From: Desulfuromonadales bacterium
GTDB lineage: Bacteria > Desulfobacterota > Desulfuromonadia > Geobacterales > Pseudopelobacteraceae
DNA length: 64,000 bases
Direction of reading: 5' to 3'
Assembly (NCBI GenBank): GCA_013349325.1
Contig: DUZX01000015.1
Location: 16,509 to 80,508, forward strand
Below, piece by piece: positions 17,677 through 25,661 of this stretch. Both the position numbers and the translations under genes were made by a program. The first letter of the stretch is position 1. Every line of letters starts with the position of its first letter. The notes below the pieces were generated by a model. That model was given only the letters and a program-made list of their open reading frames with translations, ran no database searches and was not told the origin of the DNA.

Positions 17677-19154
17677 TCCAGCGCCTGTTCGATCCGATCG
17701 CAGAGGGTTTTCAGCACCTTGATGCGGGCGTAGTATTTGTCGTTGGCCTCGACCAGCGTCCAGGAGGCGATCTCGGTGCTGGTGCGATCGATCATGTCGC
17801 AGACCGCCACTTCGTACTCGTTCCATTTGTCGCGGTTGCGCCAATCCTCATCGGTTATCTTGAAACGCTTGAAACCGATCTTCTCGCGCTCCTTGAAGCG
17901 CCGCAGCTGCTCCTCCTGAGAGATGGAAAGCCAGAATTTCAGTACGACGGTTTTATTGCGTACCATCTGCTCTTCAAAATCATTTATTTCGCCATAAGCA
18001 CGCATCCAGTCTTTATGCTGGCAGTACCCTTCCACGCGTTCCACCAGCACGCGTCCGTACCAGGATCGGTCAAAGATGGCGAAACGGCTCTTGCGGGGTA
18101 TGTTGCGCCAGAAGCGCCACAGATACGGCTGGGCGCGCTCTTCCTCGGTCGGGGCTGCCACCGGGATAACCCGGTACTGGCGCGCATCCAGCGCCTGAAT
18201 GATGCGGCGGATACTGCCCCCCTTGCCGGCGGCGTCATTGCCTTCAAAGGCGATCACCACCGACAGTTTTTTGAAATCGGCATGCCGGGTCAGCAGGTTG
18301 AGCTTGCCCTGGTATTTCTCCAGTTCGCTCTCGTAGAGACTCTTTTTCAGTTTTTTCGACATATCCAGCGTCTGCAGGAGCAGAAGATTGTCGATGGTAG
18401 GCATGATCGGTGGAATCGGTTCTGCATGGCGGGGCGCTTCCGGCAGATCCAGACGCTGGCGCACGGCATTCAGAATGGCTTTGCCGATCGTCAGGTAGCG
18501 GTAACACGGATCGGTTCCCTCAACGATGGTCCAGGGAGCTTCAGCAGTACTGGTGGTGCGCAGCATCCGTTCGGATACTTTGCGGAACTTATCGTATTTT
18601 TTGTAGTGATCCCAGTCGGTATCGGTAACCCGCCAGCGGGTTGAGGGGTCTTTTTCGAGGAGTTTAAGCCGCTTTTTCTGTTCACCTTTGGAAAGGTGCA
18701 GCCAGAACTTGAGCACCAGAGCACCTTCATCGCAGAGCATCTTTTCAAAATGCAGAATCCGCTCCAGACGCTGATCCAACTCGGCGTTCTTGATGTTGCC
18801 GTAGACATTTTCAACCAGCGGTGCCGAATACCAGGTACCGATAAATACACCGATCTTTCCCTGCGGCGGCAGCACGCGCCAGTAGCGCCACATCTGAGGG
18901 CGCTCCAGCTCCTCGTCGGTCAGGTCCCGCAGGGCGTGTGTCTCGATATGGCGCGGATCCATCCATTCGTTCAGCAGGTTGACGGTTTCACCCTTCCCTG
19001 CGCAATCAACGCCGGCCACCAGGATAATCACCGGAAACTTTTTGGACTGGAGCAGGTCGAGCTGAACATCCAGCAGCCCTTCCCGAAGTGCGGGAATTTC
19101 CTTTTTCCAGATCGTTTTGCTGATCGTGTGACCAAGTTCCGCTGATTCAAACAT
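17673..19154 (-). CDS. pap: polyphosphate:AMP phosphotransferase (two-domain PPK2)
   Basis: 493 aa. ATG 19154 is preceded by GGGAGG. Two PPK2 domains lie in tandem: the first with Walker A in LVAGVDCAGKGETVNLL (~47-63), the second with FEGNDAAGKGGSIRRI (~290-305) and RSWYGRVLVERVEGY. The duplicated form is the class II enzyme (Pap) that phosphorylates AMP to ADP with polyphosphate. It is cytoplasmic and links polyphosphate stores to adenylate balance. In PPK2 duplicates usually only the second domain is active; here both P-loops look intact. The stop overlaps the next start (ATGA). Confidence 0.9.
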   Translation of the reverse strand: MFESAELGHTISKTIWKKEIPALREGLLDVQLDLLQSKKFPVIILVAGVDCAGKGETVNLLNEWMDPRHIETHALRDLTDEELERPQMWRYWRVLPPQGKIGVFIGTWYSAPLVENVYGNIKNAELDQRLERILHFEKMLCDEGALVLKFWLHLSKGEQKKRLKLLEKDPSTRWRVTDTDWDHYKKYDKFRKVSERMLRTTSTAEAPWTIVEGTDPCYRYLTIGKAILNAVRQRLDLPEAPRHAEPIPPIMPTIDNLLLLQTLDMSKKLKKSLYESELEKYQGKLNLLTRHADFKKLSVVIAFEGNDAAGKGGSIRRIIQALDARQYRVIPVAAPTEEERAQPYLWRFWRNIPRKSRFAIFDRSWYGRVLVERVEGYCQHKDWMRAYGEINDFEEQMVRNKTVVLKFWLSISQEEQLRRFKEREKIGFKRFKITDEDWRNRDKWNEYEVAVCDMIDRTSTEIASWTLVEANDKYYARIKVLKTLCDRIEQALE

Positions 19155-19173
19155 GACGCCTCCCGGTGCAGCG

Positions 19174-19986
19174 CTATTTTCCAGCCAGCTCCTTCGATCT
19201 GTTGCAGGCGACTTCGACGGCATTCATGACTACGCCGCGGAAACAACCCTGTTCGAGGGCATGCAGCCCGGCAATCGTTGTCCCGCCGGGGGACGTTACC
19301 TTTTCACGCAGTAACGCCGGATGTTCTCCGGTCTCCAGAACCATGCGGGCAGCTCCGGCTACCGTTTGTGCTGCCAGACGGGCGGCAACATCCCGTGTCA
19401 GGCCGTTTTTGACACCGGCATCGGCCAGCGCCTCAATAAAGGTAAAGACATATCCGGGGCCGCTTCCGGAGAGCCCGGTAACCGCGTCCATCTGTTTTTC
19501 CTCGACGACGACGGCACTGCCGGTCAGGGAAAAAAGAGCGACGGCCAGATCAAGGTCGTCCTGCGACGCCTTGCGACCGGCACAGACGGCGGTGGCTCCC
19601 GCTCCGATAAGAGCCGGAGTATTTGGCATGGCGCGCACAACCCGGCAACCGGCAGCCAGATTGGCTTCGATCATGCTGCTGGGTATGCCGGCCATAATCG
19701 ATATGACCAGCTTATCTTCTGTTACGGCCGTTTCGAGTTGATCCAGTACGCCAGCCGCCTGCTGCGGCTTGACCGCCAGAATGATGACTTCGCCCCAACC
19801 GGCCGCTTCAGCAGGATCTGACATCACCTGTACGCCGGGGAATTTAGCCGTCAGTTCGTCGCGGCGCTTCGGGTTTATCTCAGCCACACAGATGCCGATG
19901 TCCGGCTCCCCTTTCAGCACTCCCTGTATGATAGCGTCCGCCATGTTGCCGCCACCGATCAACGTAATTTTTTGTACGTTCAGCAT
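19174..19986 (-). CDS. proC: pyrroline-5-carboxylate reductase
   Basis: 270 aa. ATG 19986 has GGAGGGG seven bases upstream; a longer frame to 20046 reads through the REP sequence and is rejected. The Rossmann motif ITLIGGGNMADAIIQG opens the protein, AVKPQQAAGVLDQL lies mid-domain, and the C-terminal dimerisation domain shows the ProC signature around LSGSGPGYVFTFIEAL with EKVTSPGGTTIAGL. It reduces pyrroline-5-carboxylate to proline with NAD(P)H. It lies 19 bp upstream of pap in the leftward direction, with a REP pair before its start. Confidence 0.96.
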   Translation of the reverse strand: MLNVQKITLIGGGNMADAIIQGVLKGEPDIGICVAEINPKRRDELTAKFPGVQVMSDPAEAAGWGEVIILAVKPQQAAGVLDQLETAVTEDKLVISIMAGIPSSMIEANLAAGCRVVRAMPNTPALIGAGATAVCAGRKASQDDLDLAVALFSLTGSAVVVEEKQMDAVTGLSGSGPGYVFTFIEALADAGVKNGLTRDVAARLAAQTVAGAARMVLETGEHPALLREKVTSPGGTTIAGLHALEQGCFRGVVMNAVEVACNRSKELAGK

Positions 19987-20004
19987 AGTGCCCCTCCGAA
20001 ATTT

Positions 20005-20087
20005 GTAGGAGCGCCTTGCAGGCGCGATTGCTGCAATATCCGACAAAATAGCCTATCGCATCAATCGCGGCAACATGCCGCTCCTAC
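20005..20087. repeat. inverted pair of REP sequences (GTAGGAGCG family)
   Basis: GTAGGAGCGCCTTGCAGGCG begins at 20005 and runs into CGATTG. An inverted copy ends at 20087 (reading CGTAGGAGCGGCATGTTGCC on minus, also followed by CGATTG). Each can form a hairpin (GCGCCTTGCAGGCGC; CGGCATGTTGCCG), and the pair has the layout of a BIME. It fills most of the gap between proC and the small transporter gene. The head differs by one base from the GTAGGGGCG family seen near the RAYT gene. Confidence 0.8.
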
Positions 20088-20107
20088 GAAAATATGTAGA
20101 TTTGAAA

Positions 20108-20488
20108 TTACCCCACGCTACTCTTTGTGACCAGCGCCACGCCAACGCAGATCAGACAGATACCGGCCCAACGGGTCGGGCTGACCTGTTCCCCCAGAAA
20201 CCACTGCGCCAGAAAAGCGACCACCAGATAGCTGAGCGCCTGTAGCGGCAGTGCCACCGACAAATCCTCCCATGACAGCACCGCCAGCCAGAGTCCGAAA
20301 TAGACCGCCTGCATGGCTGTTCCCAGGATCAGCCGCCAGTTGGTCAGCGCGTTGACAACGGTGTTGAATATCTGGCGCAGATTCATGGCCGAGATATCTC
20401 CGGTACTTTTCATCCCCTGCGTCAAAAATATATCACCGATCGCCCCGGCGGTTATTGCTACCAGCATGACCAGTATCGTCTTCAGCAT
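20108..20488 (-). CDS. small DMT/EamA-like membrane protein
   Basis: 126 aa with four membrane segments, half the size of a normal EamA carrier and close to SMR or ArnE/ArnF subunits. GDIFLTQGMKS near the N-terminus and the last helix (WAGICLICVGVALVTKS) fit that group. Such short carriers act as dimers and may flip lipid-linked sugars. Its start overlaps the end of hpnK by 7 nt, so it belongs to the hpnJ-hpnK operon and may move a hopanoid or its sugar-linked precursor. That role is inferred from context only. Confidence 0.75.
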   Translation of the reverse strand: MLKTILVMLVAITAGAIGDIFLTQGMKSTGDISAMNLRQIFNTVVNALTNWRLILGTAMQAVYFGLWLAVLSWEDLSVALPLQALSYLVVAFLAQWFLGEQVSPTRWAGICLICVGVALVTKSSVG

Positions 20489-21342
20489 TTGATCTCTCCA
20501 CGGTAATTTTGAAGCTGTATGTGTAATTCTTTCAAGCGGCGCTTGACCTGCTGGCTGGTAAGAGCTTCCAACTCTTCGGGGTGGCGATAATCCGGCATAC
20601 GGCGGGTGATTTCAGCATCCGGCAGGAGACCGGGATGAAAGTAGATCTCCGTTACGCCATCCTGCAAGCCATCAAGAATATTCAAAATGTACTCTTCCGT
20701 CATGCGACCCGAATTGAGCACCCCCTTGACCTCTACAGCATAACGGATTCCCATACGGTCGAGCTGCGAACGGGCATGCTCGGACAAGCGCCCGAAGATA
20801 AAGCGCTCGACCGCTTTTCCCATGATCCGGCTCCGGTCAAACCGGAGGTTATGCCGCAAGCGCTCACATGAGAGGCGAAAACTGGTTATGCCGTAGCGCG
20901 GCATCAGACCGGTCAGAATTGAGAAAACCACCGGATGCAGGTGGATATTAAGGTGCCCGTCAACATGCGTCGGAACGATACCCGCTTCACGAATGCGGAT
21001 GAACTGGGCCTCGATCTCGCGTTCGAGCTGCCCGCGCAGACTCTTGCCGAAATAGTAGCGCATGCCGCTCGCCACCGGATTGTCGCTAAAGTTACCGTCC
21101 ACATCGACCAGTCCGGGTATTTCCGTATGCGGCAGAACGCTGGTGCCATGCACCAGTGTCAGGTGCAACCCCACCTGCAAGCCCGGATTACGCCGTGCAA
21201 TGACAACCGCTTCATCAAACGCCGCTGCCCCCGGCATCAGTGAGGCACAGGTCAAAAGGCCGTCCTGCCAGGCCTGTTCGACCGCTCGGTTGACACCGGA
21301 GCAGAGCCCGAAGTCATCGGACGTGATAATCAGCTGCTTCAT
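20482..21342 (-). CDS. hpnK: hopanoid biosynthesis-associated deacetylase-like protein HpnK
   Basis: 286 aa. ATG 21342 overlaps the hpnJ stop (ATGA). The ChbG/YdjC fold is clear: LIITSDDFGLCSGVNRAV at the start (metal Asp pair), LQVGLHLTLVHGTSVLP, HVDGHLNIHLHPVVF with metal His residues, and VTEIYFHPGLLPDAE. HpnK is thought to act on N-acetylated sugar or aminopolyol side chains of hopanoids. Its tight coupling to hpnJ supports that name over other ChbG-family enzymes. Confidence 0.9.
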   Translation of the reverse strand: MKQLIITSDDFGLCSGVNRAVEQAWQDGLLTCASLMPGAAAFDEAVVIARRNPGLQVGLHLTLVHGTSVLPHTEIPGLVDVDGNFSDNPVASGMRYYFGKSLRGQLEREIEAQFIRIREAGIVPTHVDGHLNIHLHPVVFSILTGLMPRYGITSFRLSCERLRHNLRFDRSRIMGKAVERFIFGRLSEHARSQLDRMGIRYAVEVKGVLNSGRMTEEYILNILDGLQDGVTEIYFHPGLLPDAEITRRMPDYRHPEELEALTSQQVKRRLKELHIQLQNYRGEIKC

Positions 21343-22769
21343 GTACAATCTGAACAGGAATCTTTCCGTTTGCGCATATACTGCAGGTACTGTTTGCCTT
21401 CCTTGAGCAGTTTGCTGCGCTCGTCGGAGTCGACGATCATGCGCCCGATACTGCGGGCGATGTATTTGGGGCGGAAGTAGAACTTGTTGTAGAATTCTTC
21501 GACCGAGTTGAAGATCTCGGCATTGCTGTAATTCGGGTAGTTGATGATGCATTTCTGATGGCCGCTGTCGTCCAGAAAATCGTCCGAAGAGATCCAGCCC
21601 TCTTTTTTGCAGAGGTTGTAAAATTCCGTACCGGGATAGGGTGACGCCAGCGAGGCCTGAATCGAATTAAGATCCATCGCCTTGGCAAACTCTATCGTTT
21701 CGCGAACCGTCTCCTTGCTCTCGCCCGGCAGACCCATGATAAAGGCGCCATGAATGGAGAGTCCCAGCTTTTTGCAATCTTTGGAGAACTGCAGCGCCTG
21801 AGCCTTGGTGACCCCTTTTTTGATGTTTTTCAGGATCTGGTCGTTACCGCTTTCAAAACCGACCACCACGTGACGCAAACCACCTTCGCGCAGCGCCTTC
21901 AACGTCTCAAAATCGGTGTTGGCACGGGCATTGATCGTCCAGGAGATGCCGAGCGGCTTGATCAGGGCGGCAATGGCGCGCGCATGTTTGCGGTCGGCCG
22001 TGAAGGTATCGTCGTCAAAGGAGAGTTCGCGCATTTCGGGGATGTTGTCCACGATCCATTTGATCTCTTCGTAAACGTTCTCCGGCGAGCGTACCCGCAT
22101 GGTCCGACCGGAAAAGGTCTGCGGCCAGAGGCAGTAGATACAGTGCGACGGGCAACCACGGCTGGAGTAGATTGAGACGTAGGGGTTCTTGAAATGCGGA
22201 ATAACATATTCCTTGATCGGCAGATCGCGCTTGTAAATGGGTGCCACAAAGGGGAGCGCATCCAGGTCCTGAATCGGCGGACGATCAGGAGTATGAACGA
22301 CCTGTCCCTCCTTCAGAAAACTGATGCCATCCACACGCGCCCACTCGCGACCTTCACACAGTTCCTTGGTGGTATAGTCAAACTCGCCGCGACAGACGAT
22401 ATCGATGATCCCGTTACCGGCACGCAGCGATTCTTCCGGCAGGATGGAGACGTGCGGGCCGGTCAGCACCGTCACGATACCCGGCTTGACCTCCTTGATG
22501 CGGCGGGCGGTCTCGATATCGATCCGTAGCGTGGGTGTCGAGGTATACATAACCACCATATCGAAATCTTTGGCGATGGTCAGGCAATCTTCCAGAGTAA
22601 ATTTCTGTACCGGGGCATCGACGACACGGCTCCCCTCGATCATGCCAGCCGGGAAACAGAGCCAGGTCGGGTACCAGAATGAGGTCACTTCACGTGATGC
22701 CTGATAGCGGGCACCGGCGCCGCCGTCAAAGTCTTCAAAGGTAGGGGGATTCAAAAAAAGCGGCTTCAT
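21339..22769 (-). CDS. hpnJ: hopanoid biosynthesis radical SAM protein HpnJ
   Basis: 476 aa. An N-terminal cobalamin-binding-like domain (~1-150) contains PPTFEDFDGG and TGPHVSILPEESL. The radical SAM core has the cluster motif CPSHCIYCLW (CxxxCxxC) at ~205, and FDDDTFTADR and GFESGNDQIL further on. HpnJ is the B12-type radical SAM enzyme proposed to form the cyclitol or sugar-derived head group of composite hopanoids. It is the first gene of a coupled trio with hpnK and a small carrier. The squalene-hopene cyclase genes are not in the window. Confidence 0.92.
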   Translation of the reverse strand: MKPLFLNPPTFEDFDGGAGARYQASREVTSFWYPTWLCFPAGMIEGSRVVDAPVQKFTLEDCLTIAKDFDMVVMYTSTPTLRIDIETARRIKEVKPGIVTVLTGPHVSILPEESLRAGNGIIDIVCRGEFDYTTKELCEGREWARVDGISFLKEGQVVHTPDRPPIQDLDALPFVAPIYKRDLPIKEYVIPHFKNPYVSIYSSRGCPSHCIYCLWPQTFSGRTMRVRSPENVYEEIKWIVDNIPEMRELSFDDDTFTADRKHARAIAALIKPLGISWTINARANTDFETLKALREGGLRHVVVGFESGNDQILKNIKKGVTKAQALQFSKDCKKLGLSIHGAFIMGLPGESKETVRETIEFAKAMDLNSIQASLASPYPGTEFYNLCKKEGWISSDDFLDDSGHQKCIINYPNYSNAEIFNSVEEFYNKFYFRPKYIARSIGRMIVDSDERSKLLKEGKQYLQYMRKRKDSCSDCT

Positions 22770-22851
22770 TACAACTCCTTGTCTGCAGATAAAAGGAAAC
22801 GAAAATAGCAGACATCTTGTAGAAAAGTCAAGGATTTAGCGGTTTCATGGA

Positions 22852-23694
22852 TTATTTTCTCTGCACATGATCAGCCGCCTGTGCTGCCTTTTTCTCCACC
22901 CCGTCCTTCAGCCACTGATACCACTCCTGCATCCCGGCACCGCTTTTTGCCGATATTTCGAATATGATGATGCCAGGGCTGACGCGCCGTGCGTACTCCT
23001 TGCATGTCTCAACATCAAAATCGAGGTGTGGCAACAGGTCGGTTTTATTGAGCAGCATGACGGTCGAGTTGTGAAACATCTGCGGGTATTTGATCGGTTT
23101 ATCCTCCCCTTCTGTTACGGAGAGGACAGTAACCTTGTGGTGTTCGCCCAGATCAAAGGCGGCCGGGCAGACCAGATTGCCGACATTTTCGATCAGCAGA
23201 CAGTCGAGACTGTCGAGATCAAATTTTTCCGTGCCATGCATAACCTGGTGGGCATCCAGATGGCAACCGGATCCGGTGTTGATCTGCTGCACCGGAACTC
23301 CGGTGGCGGCGATGCGCTGCGCGTCGTTGTCGGTCTGCTGATCACCCTCGATGACGGCGAAACGCATGCTGGTCGACAGATCGTTCAGGGTGCGCTCCAG
23401 CAGGGTCGTCTTGCCGGAACCGGGAGAACTGACCAGGTTGAGGACAAAGATGCCCTTGTCTTTGAACAGGGCGCGGTTGAAACCGGCCAGGCGGTTGTTT
23501 TTCCCCAGGATATCTTCTTCAATGGAGATTTTCGACCGTTTGACCGGCTCTGCGTCATGGTGATGTGCATGTTTGCCGTCGTGGTGATGCGTGTGACCAT
23601 GCGTTTCGTCGTGATGATGGTCATGGGAATGGTGATGGTCGTGATCATGGTGGTGATCATGATCACCCGGGGAACAGCCGCAGGTTGTGCACAT
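22852..23694 (-). CDS. hypB: hydrogenase nickel incorporation protein HypB
   Basis: 280 aa. ATG 23694 follows CAGGAG. The N-terminus MCTTCGCSPGDH has the CxxCGC nickel site, followed by a ~40-residue His-rich stretch (about half His) for nickel storage. The GTPase domain has Walker A SSPGSGKTTLLER, a Walker B-like IEGDQQTDND and NKTDLLPH. HypB delivers nickel to NiFe hydrogenase with HypA. No other hyp gene is next to it in this window, so it is either a single gene or at the edge of a cluster that was split. Confidence 0.95.
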   Translation of the reverse strand: MCTTCGCSPGDHDHHHDHDHHHSHDHHHDETHGHTHHHDGKHAHHHDAEPVKRSKISIEEDILGKNNRLAGFNRALFKDKGIFVLNLVSSPGSGKTTLLERTLNDLSTSMRFAVIEGDQQTDNDAQRIAATGVPVQQINTGSGCHLDAHQVMHGTEKFDLDSLDCLLIENVGNLVCPAAFDLGEHHKVTVLSVTEGEDKPIKYPQMFHNSTVMLLNKTDLLPHLDFDVETCKEYARRVSPGIIIFEISAKSGAGMQEWYQWLKDGVEKKAAQAADHVQRK

Positions 23695-23720
23695 GAGAGA
23701 CTCCTGAAACGTTGTAGTAA

Positions 23721-23743
23721 GCTGAATTGCAGCTCAATTCAGC
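23721..23743. repeat. short perfect hairpin between hypB and the ABC exporter
   Basis: GCTGAATTG-CAGCT-CAATTCAGC, a 9-bp perfect stem with a 5-nt loop, lies 34 bp after the ABC exporter stop and 27 bp before the hypB start (both read leftward). It lacks a T-run on either side, so it is a weak terminator at best; it could be an operator of hypB. Confidence 0.35.
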
Positions 23744-23776
23744 CATAGCAAATAAAGCTCAAAAACCAAAGATATT

Positions 23777-25642
23777 TCATCCTTCGGCAAATTGCAATTT
23801 ATGCAGCCGCGCATATATCCCGCCGGCGCGCATCAGTTCGTCATGAGTGCCTTCTTCACTTTTTACACCGTGGTGAATGGTGATGATCCGGTCGGCATCC
23901 TGAATCGTGGAAAGACGGTGGGCAATGATCAGCGACGTGCGTCCCTGCATCATGCCGTGAAGTCCCTCCTGAATCATCTGTTCCGATGCCGAATCGATGC
24001 TGGCGGTAGCCTCATCCAGCACCAGTATCTCAGGATCGAAAGCCACCGCCCGGGCAAAGGAGATCAGCTGTTTTTCACCAACCGAAAAATTACTGCCCCG
24101 CTCATGAACCTCTTCCTGAAAACCATTCGTTAAACGCTCGATGAAACGATCGGCGCCAACCGCAGCTGCCGCCTGCTGAACCCGCGTTCGGGCCAGTTCG
24201 TCCCCCAGGCAGATGTTGAATTCGATGCTGCCGGCGAACAGACAGGGATCCTGCAACACAACACCGATGCGCCCGCGCAGCTCCTCCAGCGATAGGTCAC
24301 GAATATCGTTCCCGTCGATCCGGATACTGCCACGTTCAATGTCATACATGCGGGTCAGAAGGCGTGTGATGGTAGTCTTGCCGCCGCCACTCTCCCCCAC
24401 CAGCGCAATGCGCTGACCACGCTGAACGGTCAGCGAAAATCCTGACAAAATGTCGTTTCCCTCCTGATACGAAAAGGAGACATCGCGGAATTCGATCAGA
24501 GGGGCGAGGAGTGAAGTGTGAGGAGTGAGGGGTGACGGGTGACGGGTGACAGGTGAAATTTCGGCCCTTTCCTGACTCCTGTTTCCTGTCTCCTGACTCC
24601 TCTCCGCTGAATCTTGCCCCCTGCCCCCTGCCCCTTGCCCCTGCCCCGTATCCAGCAACGCAAAGATCCGCTCCAGCGAGGCCATGGCACCCTGCATGAC
24701 CGAATATTTGGCGGAGAGATCGCGGATCGGACCGAAGAATTTTTCGATATACTGGATAAAAGCGACCAATACTCCGAAGGTAAGGATGCCCCGTGCGATT
24801 TCGCCGCCGCCGTACCAGATGATCAGCGCCACGGCGATTGACGAGAGCGCCTCGACAATGGCGTACAGCGAGGCATCCCAGAAGATGACCGGCATGTTGG
24901 CATCACGGTACAGTGCGTTCAGCTGGCTGAAACGACGCAGTTCGTCGCGCTCGCGGTTGAAGATCTGGATGATGCTGATGCCGGAGAGACACTCATTCAG
25001 AAAGGCATTCAGCCCCCCCAGGCGGGCGCGCACTTCGCGGAAGGATTGGCGCATGCGACGACGGAAGGTGTAGGCGACGTACAGCAAAAGCGGCAGGACT
25101 GAAAAGGTGACCAGCGACAATTTGAGATTCATCCAGAGCATGACCGAGATGATGCCTATCAGCAGCACTATATCGCCGACGATAGTGATGATGCCGGAGG
25201 CAAACATCTCTCCCAGCACCTCAACGTCACTGGTCAGACGCGTAACGGCGCTGCCGACCGGCACCCGGTCAAACCAGGAGACCGGCAGGTGCATGACATG
25301 GCGGTAGAGTTCTGAACGAATATCAGCCATGACACGCTGCCCGACCGACTGCAGCAGGTAGACCTCCAGAAACGAGAGCAGAGATTCAATCAGCAATACC
25401 CCCAGAAAAGCCAGGGCGATTGATTCCAGTCCGGCCAATCTACCGGTAACGATATGACCGTCAATGGCCAGCTTGATAATCCAGGGCTGCGCCAGACGAC
25501 AGGCGGCAACCAGCGGCAGAATCAGCAGCACCACAATAATCGCGAGTCGATAAGGTGACACATAGCGCGCAAAGCGCTTCAGCAACGCGCCGTCATAGGC
25601 TTTGCCGGCTATTTCTTCCGCATAGATTCCACCGTGGTGCAT
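23777..25642 (-). CDS. ABC exporter, fused membrane and ATPase domains (MsbA/MdlB type)
   Basis: 621 aa. Six membrane segments lie in ~30-315. The ATPase shows Walker A LVGESGGGKTTITRLL, Q-loop VVLQDPCLF, the signature NFSVGEKQLISFARAV (SVGEK instead of SGGQ), Walker B ILVLDEATASID and the H-loop IAHRLST. It exports lipids, drugs or peptides as a dimer. Between the two domains is an odd ~45-residue linker, rich in Gly, Gln, Ser and Pro, encoded by low-complexity DNA (24505-24650). The start ATG is preceded by GGAGAGGAAG. The substrate cannot be told from sequence. Confidence 0.9.
   Translation of the reverse strand: MHHGGIYAEEIAGKAYDGALLKRFARYVSPYRLAIIVVLLILPLVAACRLAQPWIIKLAIDGHIVTGRLAGLESIALAFLGVLLIESLLSFLEVYLLQSVGQRVMADIRSELYRHVMHLPVSWFDRVPVGSAVTRLTSDVEVLGEMFASGIITIVGDIVLLIGIISVMLWMNLKLSLVTFSVLPLLLYVAYTFRRRMRQSFREVRARLGGLNAFLNECLSGISIIQIFNRERDELRRFSQLNALYRDANMPVIFWDASLYAIVEALSSIAVALIIWYGGGEIARGILTFGVLVAFIQYIEKFFGPIRDLSAKYSVMQGAMASLERIFALLDTGQGQGAGGRGQDSAERSQETGNRSQERAEISPVTRHPSPLTPHTSLLAPLIEFRDVSFSYQEGNDILSGFSLTVQRGQRIALVGESGGGKTTITRLLTRMYDIERGSIRIDGNDIRDLSLEELRGRIGVVLQDPCLFAGSIEFNICLGDELARTRVQQAAAAVGADRFIERLTNGFQEEVHERGSNFSVGEKQLISFARAVAFDPEILVLDEATASIDSASEQMIQEGLHGMMQGRTSLIIAHRLSTIQDADRIITIHHGVKSEEGTHDELMRAGGIYARLHKLQFAEG
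24505..24650. repeat. low-complexity repeat block inside the ABC exporter gene
   Basis: Three strings of short repeats follow each other: GGGTGACGGGTGACGGGTGA (7-bp period), CCTGACTCCTGTTTCCTGTC (about 7-8 bp period) and TGCCCCCTGCCCCCTGCCCC (6-7 bp period). Such strings normally occur between genes. Here they are in frame and encode the spacer between the membrane and ATPase domains (~45 residues), which family members lack. Confidence 0.7.
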
Positions 25643-25661
25643 AGATCTTCCTCTCCGCGAT

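Noticed and set aside
22867..23748. 293-codon plus frame opposite hypB
   Set aside because: Its Met/Val-rich part is the antisense of the hypB His repeats; hypB has all family motifs.
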